From RGIG9115 sp045128915 (GTDB taxonomy: Bacteria > Bacillota > Clostridia > UBA1381), in the NCBI GenBank assembly GCA_045128915.1, contig JBGVIT010000043.1:1-26509 (forward strand): a stretch of 26,509 bases of DNA, given 5' to 3'. How positions within the stretch are numbered: position 1 is the first letter of the stretch; each line of letters opens with the position of its first letter. Below, in pieces: positions 6,800 to 15,364 of this stretch. The notes under the pieces are model-generated. The model searched no databases, was not told where the DNA came from, and was given only the letters and a program-made list of their open reading frames with translations. The position numbers and the translations under genes are program-made.

Positions 6800-7495
6800 A
6801 TGTACGCAAAGTTTTTTAAGAGATTCTTTGATTTCATATTGTCTTTGATGGCTTTGATCGTTCTTTCTCCGATTCTCTTGATATTGACGGTTGTTGGCGC
6901 GATATCTATGAAAGGAAATCCGTTTTTCTGTCAGTTGAGACCCGGTAAAATGGATAAGAATGGAAAGGAAAAAATCTTTAAGCTGATTAAATTCCGTACC
7001 ATGAGTAATGCAAAAGATAAAGACGGAAATCTTCTTCCGGACGAACAGCGTCTTGTTCCATACGGTAAATTCCTAAGAAGCACCTCTCTTGACGAGCTTC
7101 CGGAACTTCTTAATATATTGAAAGGCGATATGTCTATAGTTGGTCCGAGACCGCAGCTTGTTCGTGATATGGTTTTTATGACAGACTCACAGAGACAAAG
7201 ACACAGTATTCGTCCGGGTTTGACAGGGCTTGCACAGGTGAACGGACGTAATAACATTACTTGGGAACAGAAATTTGAATACGATCTTCAATATATTGAT
7301 AATGGAATTACGCTTGCCGGAGATATAAAAATAATATTTCAAACAGTCGGCAAGGTACTGAAAAGAAGCGACACTGTCCGTGATGGTACTGTGTCTGATA
7401 TGGATCTTGGCGATTGGCTTGTATTAGAAGGTATAATCCAAAAAGATGAATACGATGTTAAACAGGCAGAAGCTATAGAACTATTAAAGGTGTAA
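6800..7495 (+). CDS. PglC-like undecaprenyl-phosphate sugar phosphotransferase
   Basis: This is the priming enzyme of the pathway, a monotopic phosphoglycosyl transferase (bacterial sugar transferase family). It moves a sugar-1-phosphate from a nucleotide sugar to undecaprenyl phosphate on the inner face of the membrane. The N-terminal hydrophobic re-entrant helix is at 12-35. KLIKFRTM (61-68) is conserved, the catalytic Asp-Glu pair is D98-E99 in SLDELPEL, then GPRP (115-118) and RPGLTG (138-143). At 231 residues it is about 30 longer than PglC at the C-terminus. GAGGA (6788-6792) precedes the ATG by 7 bases. With the preceding aminotransferase, the likely first sugar is an N-acetylated amino-dideoxy hexose. 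Confidence 0.9.
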   Translation: MYAKFFKRFFDFILSLMALIVLSPILLILTVVGAISMKGNPFFCQLRPGKMDKNGKEKIFKLIKFRTMSNAKDKDGNLLPDEQRLVPYGKFLRSTSLDELPELLNILKGDMSIVGPRPQLVRDMVFMTDSQRQRHSIRPGLTGLAQVNGRNNITWEQKFEYDLQYIDNGITLAGDIKIIFQTVGKVLKRSDTVRDGTVSDMDLGDWLVLEGIIQKDEYDVKQAEAIELLKV

Positions 7496-7497
7496 AT

Positions 7498-8322
7498 ATG
7501 AACGAAATGAAATTTTCTGTATCGATGTGTGTTTATGGTGGGGACAACCCCGAGTGGTTTTCTGTGGCGGTTGAAAGCATCTTGAATCAAACGGTAAGGC
7601 CGTCGGAGATTGTTCTTGTTGTTGATGGTCCTGTTCCGATAGAGTTGGAAACCATCATAAGCAACTATGAGCAAAACGAAATATTTAATGTTATAAGATT
7701 CCAAGAAAATCAGGGGCACGGAAATGCGAGACGTGCAGGTTTTATTGCTTGTACAAATGAACTTGTTGCATTGATGGATGCGGATGATATCAGTGTTGAG
7801 GATCGATTTGAACAGCAACTTGAGATTTTTCGCAATAACGATGTTGAAATTGTCGGCGGAGATATTTCTGAGTTCATAGGGGCTCCTGACAATACTGTGG
7901 CATACAGAACTGTTCCTATATCCGATGAAGAAATTAAAAAATATATGAAAAAGCGTTGCCCTTTTAACCAGATGACGGTTATGTTTAAGAAGCGTTCTGT
8001 GGAAAATGTTGGCGGTTATATAGATTGGTACTGTGATGAGGATTACTATTTGTGGCTTCGTATGGCACTTGATGGGTGTGCGATGATGAATACAGGTACA
8101 ATCTTGGTAAATGCAAGAGTAGGAAAAGAAATGTACAATCGCCGTGGCGGGGTCAAGTACTTTAAGAGCGAAGCAAAACTGCAAAAGTATATGCTTGATA
8201 ACAAGGTAATAGGCATTGGAACATATTTTATGAATGTCTCAAAGCGTTTTGTGGTTCAGGTGCTTCTTCCTAATAAGATTCGTGGTTGGGTATTCAAAAA
8301 ATTTGCAAGGGAAAAGGTGTAA
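7498..8322 (+). CDS. Glycosyltransferase family 2 (AmsE-like)
   Basis: This cytoplasmic GT-A fold transferase adds one sugar to the growing lipid-linked repeat unit. The N-terminus reads SVSMCVYGGDNPEW, like AmsE-type transferases. The nucleotide/metal motif is DADD (94-97), and an acidic CDEDYYLWLRM block near 180-190 holds the likely catalytic base. The 274 residues make one complete domain. It starts 2 bases after the preceding stop, with AAAGGTG placed inside the last codons of that gene. The sugar donor and acceptor cannot be told; coming right after the priming enzyme it may add the second sugar. Confidence 0.85.
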   Translation: MNEMKFSVSMCVYGGDNPEWFSVAVESILNQTVRPSEIVLVVDGPVPIELETIISNYEQNEIFNVIRFQENQGHGNARRAGFIACTNELVALMDADDISVEDRFEQQLEIFRNNDVEIVGGDISEFIGAPDNTVAYRTVPISDEEIKKYMKKRCPFNQMTVMFKKRSVENVGGYIDWYCDEDYYLWLRMALDGCAMMNTGTILVNARVGKEMYNRRGGVKYFKSEAKLQKYMLDNKVIGIGTYFMNVSKRFVVQVLLPNKIRGWVFKKFAREKV

Positions 8323-8324
8323 AT

Positions 8325-8759
8325 ATGTCAGATAAAAAGTACAAGATCGGGTACACCACAGGTGTGTTCGATATGTTTCACATAGGACATTTGAACATTC
8401 TGAAAAGAGCAAAGGAACAATGCGAATATTTGATAGTGGGAGTTACTACCGATGAGCTTTGCGTAGAGAGAAAAAATAAAAAGCCTGTGATTTGTGAGGC
8501 TGAAAGAGTAGAGATTGTAAAAGCGATTCGATACGTTGACAGAGTTGAACTTCAAATTGATATGGACAAGCTTGATGCGGTTAAAAAGTATAGTGTAGAC
8601 GTTGTCTTTGTAGGCTCAGATTGGAAGGGAACACCTTCTTGGAACAAATACGAAAAGGATTTTGCTAGTGTTGGTTGCAGTGTTATTTACCTTGATCACA
8701 CAGAAGGTATATCTTCAACCATTCTTCGCGACAAGTTAAACGAGACAGAAAACGAGTAG
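8325..8759 (+). CDS. HxGH cytidylyltransferase (TagD-like)
   Basis: This small nucleotidyltransferase (144 residues) probably makes a CDP-activated alcohol or polyol from CTP and a phosphate ester, as TagD does with glycerol 3-phosphate. The signature H19-I-G-H22 follows GVFDMF (13-18), GSDWKGT lies at 97-103 and the second motif ISSTILR at 129-135. I start at ATG 8325, two bases after the upstream stop, with AAAGGTG just before it. The longer frame from 8286 would overlap the upstream gene without a ribosome site. A LicD-type transferase two genes on is a natural user of its product. The substrate (glycerol, ribitol, choline or ethanolamine phosphate, or another) is unknown. Confidence 0.85.
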   Translation: MSDKKYKIGYTTGVFDMFHIGHLNILKRAKEQCEYLIVGVTTDELCVERKNKKPVICEAERVEIVKAIRYVDRVELQIDMDKLDAVKKYSVDVVFVGSDWKGTPSWNKYEKDFASVGCSVIYLDHTEGISSTILRDKLNETENE

Positions 8760-8783
8760 GTCTTATAATGTGGGAGTTAGTTT

Positions 8784-9629
8784 ATGATATTTGCATATAG
8801 CTATTGGGAGAGTTTTTGTCAACTGCTTTATGAGAAAGGGGTTCTTTCTGTTCCTGCTCGGAAGATAATGCAGGAAAAGCTTAGTGGGCCATATCTTGTC
8901 CTCAAGCATGATGTTGAAACCAATGTTGAAAGTGCGTTTTACATGGCGCAGATTGAGCACAAGTGGGGACATCGTGGATCATATTATGTTCAAGCATATT
9001 TGCTTGAAAATGAGAAAAATGTTGTTTTGCTCAAAAAGATGCAGGATATGGGTCATGAGATATCGTATCATCACGACGTTATGGATGCAAATGCCGGAGA
9101 TATTTCTTCTGCGATTAACGATTTTGAGATGAAATATGATTTGTTTGAACAAAATGGTTTTCATATTGAAACAGTTTGTCAACACGGCAACCCTATTGTT
9201 GAACGAAATGGATATGCTTCAAATCGTGATTTCTTTAGAAATGCCAATGTAAAATCAAAGTTCCCTTATATAGCTGATATTATGGTAGATTTCAAAGAAA
9301 AAGCTTTAGGGGGGACTGAGTATCTTTACTTCTCAGATGCGGGGAGAAAATTCAATCTTATATTTGACCCGATTAACAACGATATTAATCCATCTGATAA
9401 CAAGAATATTCCATTTGATAGTTTAGAGGATCTTTGGGAGTATGCTTTGGTGCAATGTCAGAATGTAATTATTAGTACGCACCCCCACCGTTGGGTGAAT
9501 TCCAAAATTAAATACATAGCAAAAACAATATTGTTTAAGGTAATACGCACTATTGCAAAGTTTTTTACGAAAATTCCCTTTTTGAGAAAATTTATGAGCA
9601 GATATTATTTTATTGCAAAAAAGTTTTGA
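8784..9629 (+). CDS. NodB/polysaccharide deacetylase-fold protein
   Basis: The 281-residue protein resembles divergent members of the polysaccharide deacetylase superfamily found in O-antigen and capsule loci (WbmS-like). LKHDVE (40-45) fits the metal-binding aspartate motif, HEISYHHD (91-98) the following histidine block, and STHPHRW (231-237) the last catalytic histidine region. The C-terminal ~35 residues are basic and hydrophobic and may touch the membrane. It may remove an N- or O-acyl group from a sugar of the repeat unit, or process the CDP-activated group made upstream. GGGAG (8772-8776) stands 7 bases before the ATG. It sits between the cytidylyltransferase and LicD. Its activity is inferred from the fold only. 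Confidence 0.65.
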   Translation: MIFAYSYWESFCQLLYEKGVLSVPARKIMQEKLSGPYLVLKHDVETNVESAFYMAQIEHKWGHRGSYYVQAYLLENEKNVVLLKKMQDMGHEISYHHDVMDANAGDISSAINDFEMKYDLFEQNGFHIETVCQHGNPIVERNGYASNRDFFRNANVKSKFPYIADIMVDFKEKALGGTEYLYFSDAGRKFNLIFDPINNDINPSDNKNIPFDSLEDLWEYALVQCQNVIISTHPHRWVNSKIKYIAKTILFKVIRTIAKFFTKIPFLRKFMSRYYFIAKKF

Positions 9630-9647
9630 TTGATTCGGAGATGTGAT

Positions 9648-10475
9648 ATGGTAGAACAGAGTATGAAGCAAATACAGGAAAAGATACTTGACACCATGAA
9701 GTATGTAGACAGGCTTTGCCGTGAAAACGATATTGTTTATTATATAATGGGTGGCACGGCATTGGGAGCTGTTCGTCATGGAGGCTTTATTCCCTGGGAT
9801 GATGATCTTGATATTTTTATGACTCCTTTGGAATATGAAAAATTTAAGTCAGTTTTTGAAAAACAAAACAGCAACAAATTTGTTCTTCAGGAGTGGAGGA
9901 CAACTCCGAACTATCTTGAATACGCAAAGGTCCGTATGAATGGAACAACGTTCATCGAGTCGTGTTTTAAGGATAGACGAGATATGCATCATGGTATTTA
10001 TGTGGATATAATGATTCTTCACAAGGTTCCCAAATGTAAATTTATTCAAAAGTTAGTATATGTTGAATCTAAATTTGTAACGCTCTATGCGCTTTCACAG
10101 AGAAATTGGGTGCCGAAATCAAAAGCTCAGTCTTTGGTGTTGAAAAGCTTGAGATTCATGCCTTGTAAACTAATGTCGAAGGTGTTTTACAGGAGAATAT
10201 ATAAGTATGATAACAGAATTTCGAATTTTATGTATTGTTATTGGATCACTCCTGCTAAATTTAAAAATGGTTTATTTGATGCATCATTCTTTTCTAATGC
10301 TGTTGACATACCTTTCGAAAACACAAAATTACTTGGATCTGTGAAAATTAAGGAATACCTTGAATATCGTTATGGCGACTATATGAAGCTTCCACCAAAA
10401 GAAGACCAAAAAGCAGCGGTACATGCTATGTTTTTTGACACTGAAAAAGATTATACTCAATATTTTGAGGAGTGA
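9648..10475 (+). CDS. LicD-family phosphotransferase
   Basis: LicD proteins transfer a phospho-group such as phosphocholine from its CDP form onto a glycan; relatives move other phospho-alcohols. The nucleotidyltransferase-fold core is plain: MGGTALGAVRHGG (34-46) and WDDDLDIF (50-57) with the metal-binding aspartates. The 275 residues are normal for the family. ATG 9648 is preferred because CGGAG (9636-9640) stands 7 bases before it; the frame stays open back to a TTG at 9630 that lacks a ribosome site. The HxGH cytidylyltransferase two genes upstream is the probable source of its CDP donor. The polysaccharide is therefore likely to carry a phosphodiester-linked substituent. Confidence 0.88.
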   Translation: MVEQSMKQIQEKILDTMKYVDRLCRENDIVYYIMGGTALGAVRHGGFIPWDDDLDIFMTPLEYEKFKSVFEKQNSNKFVLQEWRTTPNYLEYAKVRMNGTTFIESCFKDRRDMHHGIYVDIMILHKVPKCKFIQKLVYVESKFVTLYALSQRNWVPKSKAQSLVLKSLRFMPCKLMSKVFYRRIYKYDNRISNFMYCYWITPAKFKNGLFDASFFSNAVDIPFENTKLLGSVKIKEYLEYRYGDYMKLPPKEDQKAAVHAMFFDTEKDYTQYFEE

Positions 10476-10479
10476 TATG

Positions 10480-11280
10480 ATGAGTAGATTCGAAATTTTA
10501 TGTGTTACGATGCATCAAACAGATTTTTCAAAAGTCGAAAAAATGAATATTCACTCTAATGTTGTTTTTGCCAATCAAGCGGATGAAACTTCGTATAAAG
10601 AGTTTAAGTTTGATAATTGTACTGCAAAGATGATTACAACAACAACGCGTGGCGTTGGTAAGAATCGCAACATAGGACTTACTTATGCAAGTGCAGATAT
10701 TTGCCTTTTTTCTGATGATGATGTGGTATATGATGATGATGTCGAACAACGTATTATAGCTGAATTTGATACTCATCCAGATGCCGATATTATTATTTTT
10801 CATTTTAATACGGATTCCGATAATCGTAGACAACGTTCATATTTCGAAACAAGAAGACATGGTAGATTTGAAAGAATGCCATGGGGAACGTGTAGAGTGG
10901 CGTTTCGGTTGAATTCCGCTAGAAAAGCCAATCTTTGGTTTACAACACTTTTTGGCGGAGGATGTGTTTTTCCGTCTGGCGAAGATAGCATGTGGCTAAC
11001 GGCTGCTAAGAAAGCAGGATTAACTTTTTATGTTTCAAAAGAAACGATAGGTAAGCTATCGTTTGAGGAGTCAACCTGGTTTACTGGTTACGATGAGAAA
11101 TTCTTTTATGGAAAAGGTGCAATTTACGAGGCAATTCACAGAAAGACTGTTTGGCTTTGGATGTTGTATTTTGCCTTGAGAACCCGTAATATGGGGGATA
11201 TGAAATTTATTGACAAAATCAGATGGATGAATGCTGGTCGAAAGGGATATAGTCAGTTAGTCCCTTTTGTTGAAAATTAG
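10480..11280 (+). CDS. GT-A glycosyltransferase
   Basis: This 266-residue protein looks like a family 2 glycosyltransferase with a shortened N-terminal strand. Following TRGVGKNRNIGL (56-67), FSDDDVVYDDDV (77-88) carries the metal and nucleotide-sugar-binding acidic motif. A GGG and GEDSMW segment in the second half (near 170-180) matches the acceptor/base region. There are two adjacent ATG codons, 10477 and 10480. TGAGGAG (10466-10472) is 7 bases from the second and only 4 from the first, so 10480 is chosen. The gene begins just after the LicD stop. It presumably adds one residue of the repeat unit; its specificity is unknown. Confidence 0.78.
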   Translation: MSRFEILCVTMHQTDFSKVEKMNIHSNVVFANQADETSYKEFKFDNCTAKMITTTTRGVGKNRNIGLTYASADICLFSDDDVVYDDDVEQRIIAEFDTHPDADIIIFHFNTDSDNRRQRSYFETRRHGRFERMPWGTCRVAFRLNSARKANLWFTTLFGGGCVFPSGEDSMWLTAAKKAGLTFYVSKETIGKLSFEESTWFTGYDEKFFYGKGAIYEAIHRKTVWLWMLYFALRTRNMGDMKFIDKIRWMNAGRKGYSQLVPFVEN

Positions 11281-11311
11281 TATTGTTTATACTGATAAAA
11301 TCGGAGAAAAA

Positions 11312-12574
11312 ATGCAAATTGTAATTAGTCAAAAAAAATTAAAACAAAATTTGTGCTTCTTTTTAACTTTTTCTATCGTCTTTTTGACATCAAGTATGGC
11401 TGTTCTTGCCGACATCATATCATCACCGATTACGATAGCGTGGTGGATTATTTGTGCAGGTCTATTGATTATGTCAAATAGATTCGTTAACAAAAGATTA
11501 TTGATATGTATTATCGCGATTTATTTAATTATTATTGTTTCAACTGCTGTTAACGGGGAAAATGTTTTTAATCAAATAAAAGTATTGTTTTCCTTCTTCG
11601 TGATTCTCTTGTATGTGAGTACTTACACTTTTGAGGAAATAACGAAGGCTTTTTCACATGTCGTTTTATTTATCGCAACAATATCTATACCGTTATATTT
11701 TGTTTGTTTGTCAAATCCTCCTTTTTTAGATAGGTTTATTATTCCAGGTCCCCAAGAAGGACATTTAATTTACAACTTGTATATTTATTGTTTTGATCTA
11801 TATGGAGCACGCAACAGCGGTATGTTTTGGGAACCGGGTGCATTTACTACGTTCCTAAATCTTGCATTACTTTTGGAATTGCTTGATATAAGTGAGTTAA
11901 AAACATTATCAAAAAAAATATTGATATTAGGTATATTGATGATAGCCAACATGCTTACCTTTTCAACAACAGGATATATCGCAATGGCAATTGTTTTTGT
12001 GATTTATCTAATGTCGAAAAGACGTTCGAAAATCGAGAAAATGGTTATATTTTTTATGATTATCTCGTTGATTTGTGTTGCTTTGAGTATATATAGTGAG
12101 CAGTTGTTGGGAACAGGAGGAACTTTCGGAAAGCTTGGAGACGTTTTTAATGGGAATCATATTGCTCCCGGTGATCAAACATCTGCATCAATAAGAATTT
12201 ATTCTATTACTAAACCATTGGAAATTTTCTTGCAGTATCCTTTGTTTGGAGTTGGGGTAAGTAATCTTGCTGAAACTACAGTAGATTTTACTAAGGGCGC
12301 TATTACTTGTACATTCGTAAATTGGTTTGCAATATATGGGATTTTTTATGGAATTCTTATGCTTGCAGGTTATATTAAGATAGTTGCTTCATCGAATAGA
12401 AATCCAATATTGAAAGTTCTGATTTTTATTTTTTTGATGATTTGCATCATATCTGAAAATTATGCAACAAACGCGTGCTTTGTAGGCATTGCCTTGTTAG
12501 GATTTAAACGTGAAGAAGAAAACAAAATGAATTTGAGAGGGGAAAATGAAAAGCAATCTGTTGTACAAAGGTGA
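11312..12574 (+). CDS. wzy: Wzy-type polysaccharide polymerase
   Basis: This is a polytopic membrane protein of 420 residues with roughly ten to twelve hydrophobic helices. It is the only gene in the cluster fitting the O-antigen polymerase/ligase role, joining flipped repeat units on the outer face of the membrane. The loop YGARNSGMFWEPGAF (164-178) with its arginine resembles the RxxGxFxEPG-type loop of Wzy proteins, and the later YPLFGVGVSNL segment also fits. I start at ATG 11312, with CGGAG (11302-11306) five bases upstream. The frame back to 11267 overlaps the previous gene and lacks a ribosome site. Its last 29 bases overlap the next gene. Confidence 0.8.
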   Translation: MQIVISQKKLKQNLCFFLTFSIVFLTSSMAVLADIISSPITIAWWIICAGLLIMSNRFVNKRLLICIIAIYLIIIVSTAVNGENVFNQIKVLFSFFVILLYVSTYTFEEITKAFSHVVLFIATISIPLYFVCLSNPPFLDRFIIPGPQEGHLIYNLYIYCFDLYGARNSGMFWEPGAFTTFLNLALLLELLDISELKTLSKKILILGILMIANMLTFSTTGYIAMAIVFVIYLMSKRRSKIEKMVIFFMIISLICVALSIYSEQLLGTGGTFGKLGDVFNGNHIAPGDQTSASIRIYSITKPLEIFLQYPLFGVGVSNLAETTVDFTKGAITCTFVNWFAIYGIFYGILMLAGYIKIVASSNRNPILKVLIFIFLMICIISENYATNACFVGIALLGFKREEENKMNLRGENEKQSVVQR

Positions 12575-13520
12575 ATCGTTACCCGATAAGCCACTGCTGT
12601 CTTTTGTAATTCCTACATATAAAAACTTTAGCTATCTTTATACAGCAATAGGTGGCATCCTTGCTCAAAATATTAAAGGCGGTTTTACGGAATACGAGAT
12701 TATCGTTATATGCAATGATCCGAATGCAGATTTGAGTGAGTTCATAAGGAAATACAAAAATTGCAATATTTCATTCTATTGCAATGAGGAAAATTACGGT
12801 CAAGTCGGAAATTTGAATCAAGGCATATTTCTTGCTCGGGGAAAATATGTCTCTATCATTCATGATGATGATATGATATTACCGAATTACTTTTCATCTG
12901 TGCTTCCTTTTTTGACATCACAACAAACCGATTATGACTGTATTATTCCATCTTGTTATCTTCAATACGGAAAATACAAGTTTGATTTTCGTCATAAGTT
13001 TTTGAGTTTTTGCTATCTGTACCGTTTCTTATACCGAAAGAAGTTGACGTGTGTTGCATCTGATGCATGGATATATACATTTGATGATATCTATGGACCG
13101 CCATCTTGTGGGGTTATATTCTTAAAAAAAGCACTTGAGGATTTTGGAATGTTCAAAAATGAACGCGGTGCTGCTTGGGATTTTTATAATTTTAGAGAAT
13201 TTCACAAGATTAAAAAGGTGTTTTTTTTACACAGTTATGTTGGAGTTAGGCGTTGTGAGACGGGTATGTCTGCAGAAAGTAGAGTTCAACAAGAATTCAA
13301 GGCGGATAAACAGATGATTTTAGATGTTGATGAGGCAGATCATATTTTTATTAGAAAATTTCGAACGGTTATTATGACCCGTAAACCATTACTACATTTT
13401 TTAAGGTTTCGTTTTATGCAAAAAAGCTATTTGTATTCATATAACCTCGACTTGAGAAAGTGTGTATCATTTTTTAAGTATAGCAAAGTAGAAAGATATG
13501 AGGAGGAACTTAGCCAATGA
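12546..13520 (+). CDS. Glycosyltransferase family 2
   Basis: This is a complete GT-A glycosyltransferase of 324 residues. PLLSFVIPTYKNF (16-28) is the usual first strand, ENYGQVGNLNQG (82-93) a family loop, and HDDD (106-109) the metal-binding DxD-type motif. It overlaps the end of wzy by 29 bases and has its own AGAGG site 5 bases before the ATG, so translation is probably coupled. The C-terminus ends in an ATGA overlap with rfbF. Donor sugar unknown; next to the CDP-sugar genes it may use their product, but position is the only argument for that. Confidence 0.87.
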   Translation: MKSNLLYKGESLPDKPLLSFVIPTYKNFSYLYTAIGGILAQNIKGGFTEYEIIVICNDPNADLSEFIRKYKNCNISFYCNEENYGQVGNLNQGIFLARGKYVSIIHDDDMILPNYFSSVLPFLTSQQTDYDCIIPSCYLQYGKYKFDFRHKFLSFCYLYRFLYRKKLTCVASDAWIYTFDDIYGPPSCGVIFLKKALEDFGMFKNERGAAWDFYNFREFHKIKKVFFLHSYVGVRRCETGMSAESRVQQEFKADKQMILDVDEADHIFIRKFRTVIMTRKPLLHFLRFRFMQKSYLYSYNLDLRKCVSFFKYSKVERYEEELSQ

Positions 13521-14293
13521 AAGCCGTAATTTTAGCAGGTGGGTTTGGTACTCGAATTTCTGAGGAGTCGGCCTTTAAACCCAAGCCTATGCTTGAGATC
13601 GGGGGTATGCCGATACTTTGGCATATAATGAAAGAATTCTCTTACTATGGTATAAATGAATTTATAATTTGTGCTGGATATAAACAGCATATCATCAAAG
13701 AATGGTTCGCAAATTATTTTCTTCATACATCAGATATTACATTTGATTTTACTAATGGAAACGAGATGATAATTCATGACAAGCATATTGAACCATGGAA
13801 GGTTTCTATTATTGATACGGGACTTAACACGATGACTGGTGGTAGAATTAAGCGTATTCGTAACTATGTAGAAAACGAGGCCTTTTTAATGACATACGGT
13901 GATGCGGTAGGAGATGTTAACATTGCAGAACTCGTTGAGTTCCATAAATCGCATGGAAATATAGGCACAATTTCTGCATACAATTTTGGACAAAACAAAG
14001 GAGTTTTGGATCTTGCAAGTGATGGATATGTAAATGCATTCAGAGAAAAGTCCGATCTTGATGGTGATCTAATAAATATTGGTTTTATGGTGTTCCAGCC
14101 AGAGATATTCAATTATATTGAGGGGGATGATACAGTTTTTGAAAAGGAGCCACTTAATAGACTAGTTGCAGATAGGCAGCTCAAATATTATGCACATAAA
14201 GGCTTCTGGCAATGTATGGATACCCTTAGAGAAAAGCAAAAGTTAGAACAACTTTGGGATAGTGGCGAAGCTCCATGGAAACTTTGGGAATGA
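13517..14293 (+). CDS. rfbF: Glucose-1-phosphate cytidylyltransferase
   Basis: RfbF makes CDP-glucose from glucose 1-phosphate and CTP, the first step of CDP-6-deoxyhexose synthesis. GGFGTR (8-13) is the nucleotide loop, KPKPMLEIGG (21-30) the sugar-phosphate site, and TGLNTMTGGR (101-110) plus the C-terminal GFWQCMDTLREK are diagnostic of this family. At 258 residues the length is exactly right. One variation: family members usually read YGDGVSDV where this one reads YGDAVGDV (127-134), keeping both aspartates. AGGAGG (13501-13506) stands 10 bases before the ATG, which overlaps the previous stop as ATGA. It directly precedes rfbG. Confidence 0.95.
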   Translation: MKAVILAGGFGTRISEESAFKPKPMLEIGGMPILWHIMKEFSYYGINEFIICAGYKQHIIKEWFANYFLHTSDITFDFTNGNEMIIHDKHIEPWKVSIIDTGLNTMTGGRIKRIRNYVENEAFLMTYGDAVGDVNIAELVEFHKSHGNIGTISAYNFGQNKGVLDLASDGYVNAFREKSDLDGDLINIGFMVFQPEIFNYIEGDDTVFEKEPLNRLVADRQLKYYAHKGFWQCMDTLREKQKLEQLWDSGEAPWKLWE

Positions 14294-14300
14294 GGTGCGT

Positions 14301-15353
14301 ATGTTTAATATTGCTTTTTATAATGGGAAAAGGGTATTGGTAACAGGTCATACAGGATTCAAAGGATCGTGGCTTTGTAAAATGCTCTCAAATGCAGGAG
14401 CACACGTAACAGGATATTCACAAGAGCCTCCTACAAGGCCCTCTTTGTTTGAAATTGCAAATATTTCATCTGATATTACTTCAATAATAGGAGATATACG
14501 TGATTATTCTTCTCTCAAAGCCGCGTTTGATGAGTCACGTCCTGAGATTGTTTTGCATCTTGCAGCTCAGCCTATTGTTCGCGAAAGTTACAAAAATCCT
14601 GTCTACACATATGAAACAAATGTAATGGGAACAGTCAATGTTTTAGAATGTGTTCGCAACAGTCCTTGTGTTAAGTCTTTTTTGAATGTAACGACTGATA
14701 AAGTGTATTTGAACAAGGAATGGTCTTGGGGATATCGCGAGAACGAGGAGCTTGATGGTTATGATCCATATTCTAATTCCAAGTCTTGTTCAGAACTTGT
14801 GACACACAGCTATAAAAATAGTTTTTTTAGTGACGGTAAAGTGGCAATTTCGACCGCACGGGCAGGGAATGTTATAGGTGGAGGAGATTTCGCAAATGAC
14901 CGTATTATTCCCGATTGCGTTCGTGCTGCAATTAAGCACGAAGATATAATTGTTCGCAATCCGTTTTCTACACGCCCATACCAACATGTACTTGAACCGC
15001 TTTATGCATATTTGATGATAGCAGCAAAGCAGTATGAGGACATCGGTTTTTCCGATTACTATAATGTAGGTCCAGACGAGGTAGATTGTTTTCAAACAGG
15101 AGCTCTTGTTAATTTATTTGTTAGCAAGTGGGGCGAGGGGCTAAAATGGATAAACAAATATGATGGTGGTCCACATGAAGCAAACTTTCTCAAGCTTGAT
15201 TGTTCAAAACTAAAAACTACATTTGGTTGGAGGCCGCATTGGAATCTTGATTGGGCTATTGAGAAAACAGTTGAGTGGACTAAGTGTTGGTTAAGCAATG
15301 GTGACATAAGAGCTTGTATGGATAGACAGGTTAATGAATTTATAAACATATAG
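14301..15353 (+). CDS. rfbG: CDP-glucose 4,6-dehydratase
   Basis: RfbG is an NAD-dependent extended SDR that turns CDP-glucose into CDP-4-keto-6-deoxyglucose. GHTGFKG (16-22) is the cofactor loop, TTDK (131-134) holds the catalytic threonine and aspartate, and Y157-SNS-K161 is the YxxxK pair. The 350 residues are close to the family norm. I start at ATG 14301, since GAGG (14292-14295) lies 5 bases before it and the glycine loop then falls where it should; an upstream ATG at 14262 lies inside rfbF. The 4-keto product can go to the SDR, the RmlC-like epimerase or the ThDP enzyme further down the operon. Confidence 0.94.
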   Translation: MFNIAFYNGKRVLVTGHTGFKGSWLCKMLSNAGAHVTGYSQEPPTRPSLFEIANISSDITSIIGDIRDYSSLKAAFDESRPEIVLHLAAQPIVRESYKNPVYTYETNVMGTVNVLECVRNSPCVKSFLNVTTDKVYLNKEWSWGYRENEELDGYDPYSNSKSCSELVTHSYKNSFFSDGKVAISTARAGNVIGGGDFANDRIIPDCVRAAIKHEDIIVRNPFSTRPYQHVLEPLYAYLMIAAKQYEDIGFSDYYNVGPDEVDCFQTGALVNLFVSKWGEGLKWINKYDGGPHEANFLKLDCSKLKTTFGWRPHWNLDWAIEKTVEWTKCWLSNGDIRACMDRQVNEFINI

Positions 15354-15364
15354 GGTTGAACATA

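Noticed and set aside
7339..8184. Long antisense open frame of 281 codons
   Set aside because: The sense strand encodes the PglC-like end and a clear GT2 enzyme with its motifs; the antisense product is rich in His, Ile and Cys with no ribosome site or family match.
8325..10475. Reading the cytidylyltransferase/LicD pair as part of a teichoic acid or phosphonate pathway
   Set aside because: No Tag/Tar polymerases and no PEP mutase are in the window; a decoration of the repeat unit is the simpler explanation.
15356..15364. TTG start for the SDR gene
   Set aside because: The ribosome site AGGG would sit directly on it; the ATG at 15365 has proper spacing and the usual SDR N-terminus.
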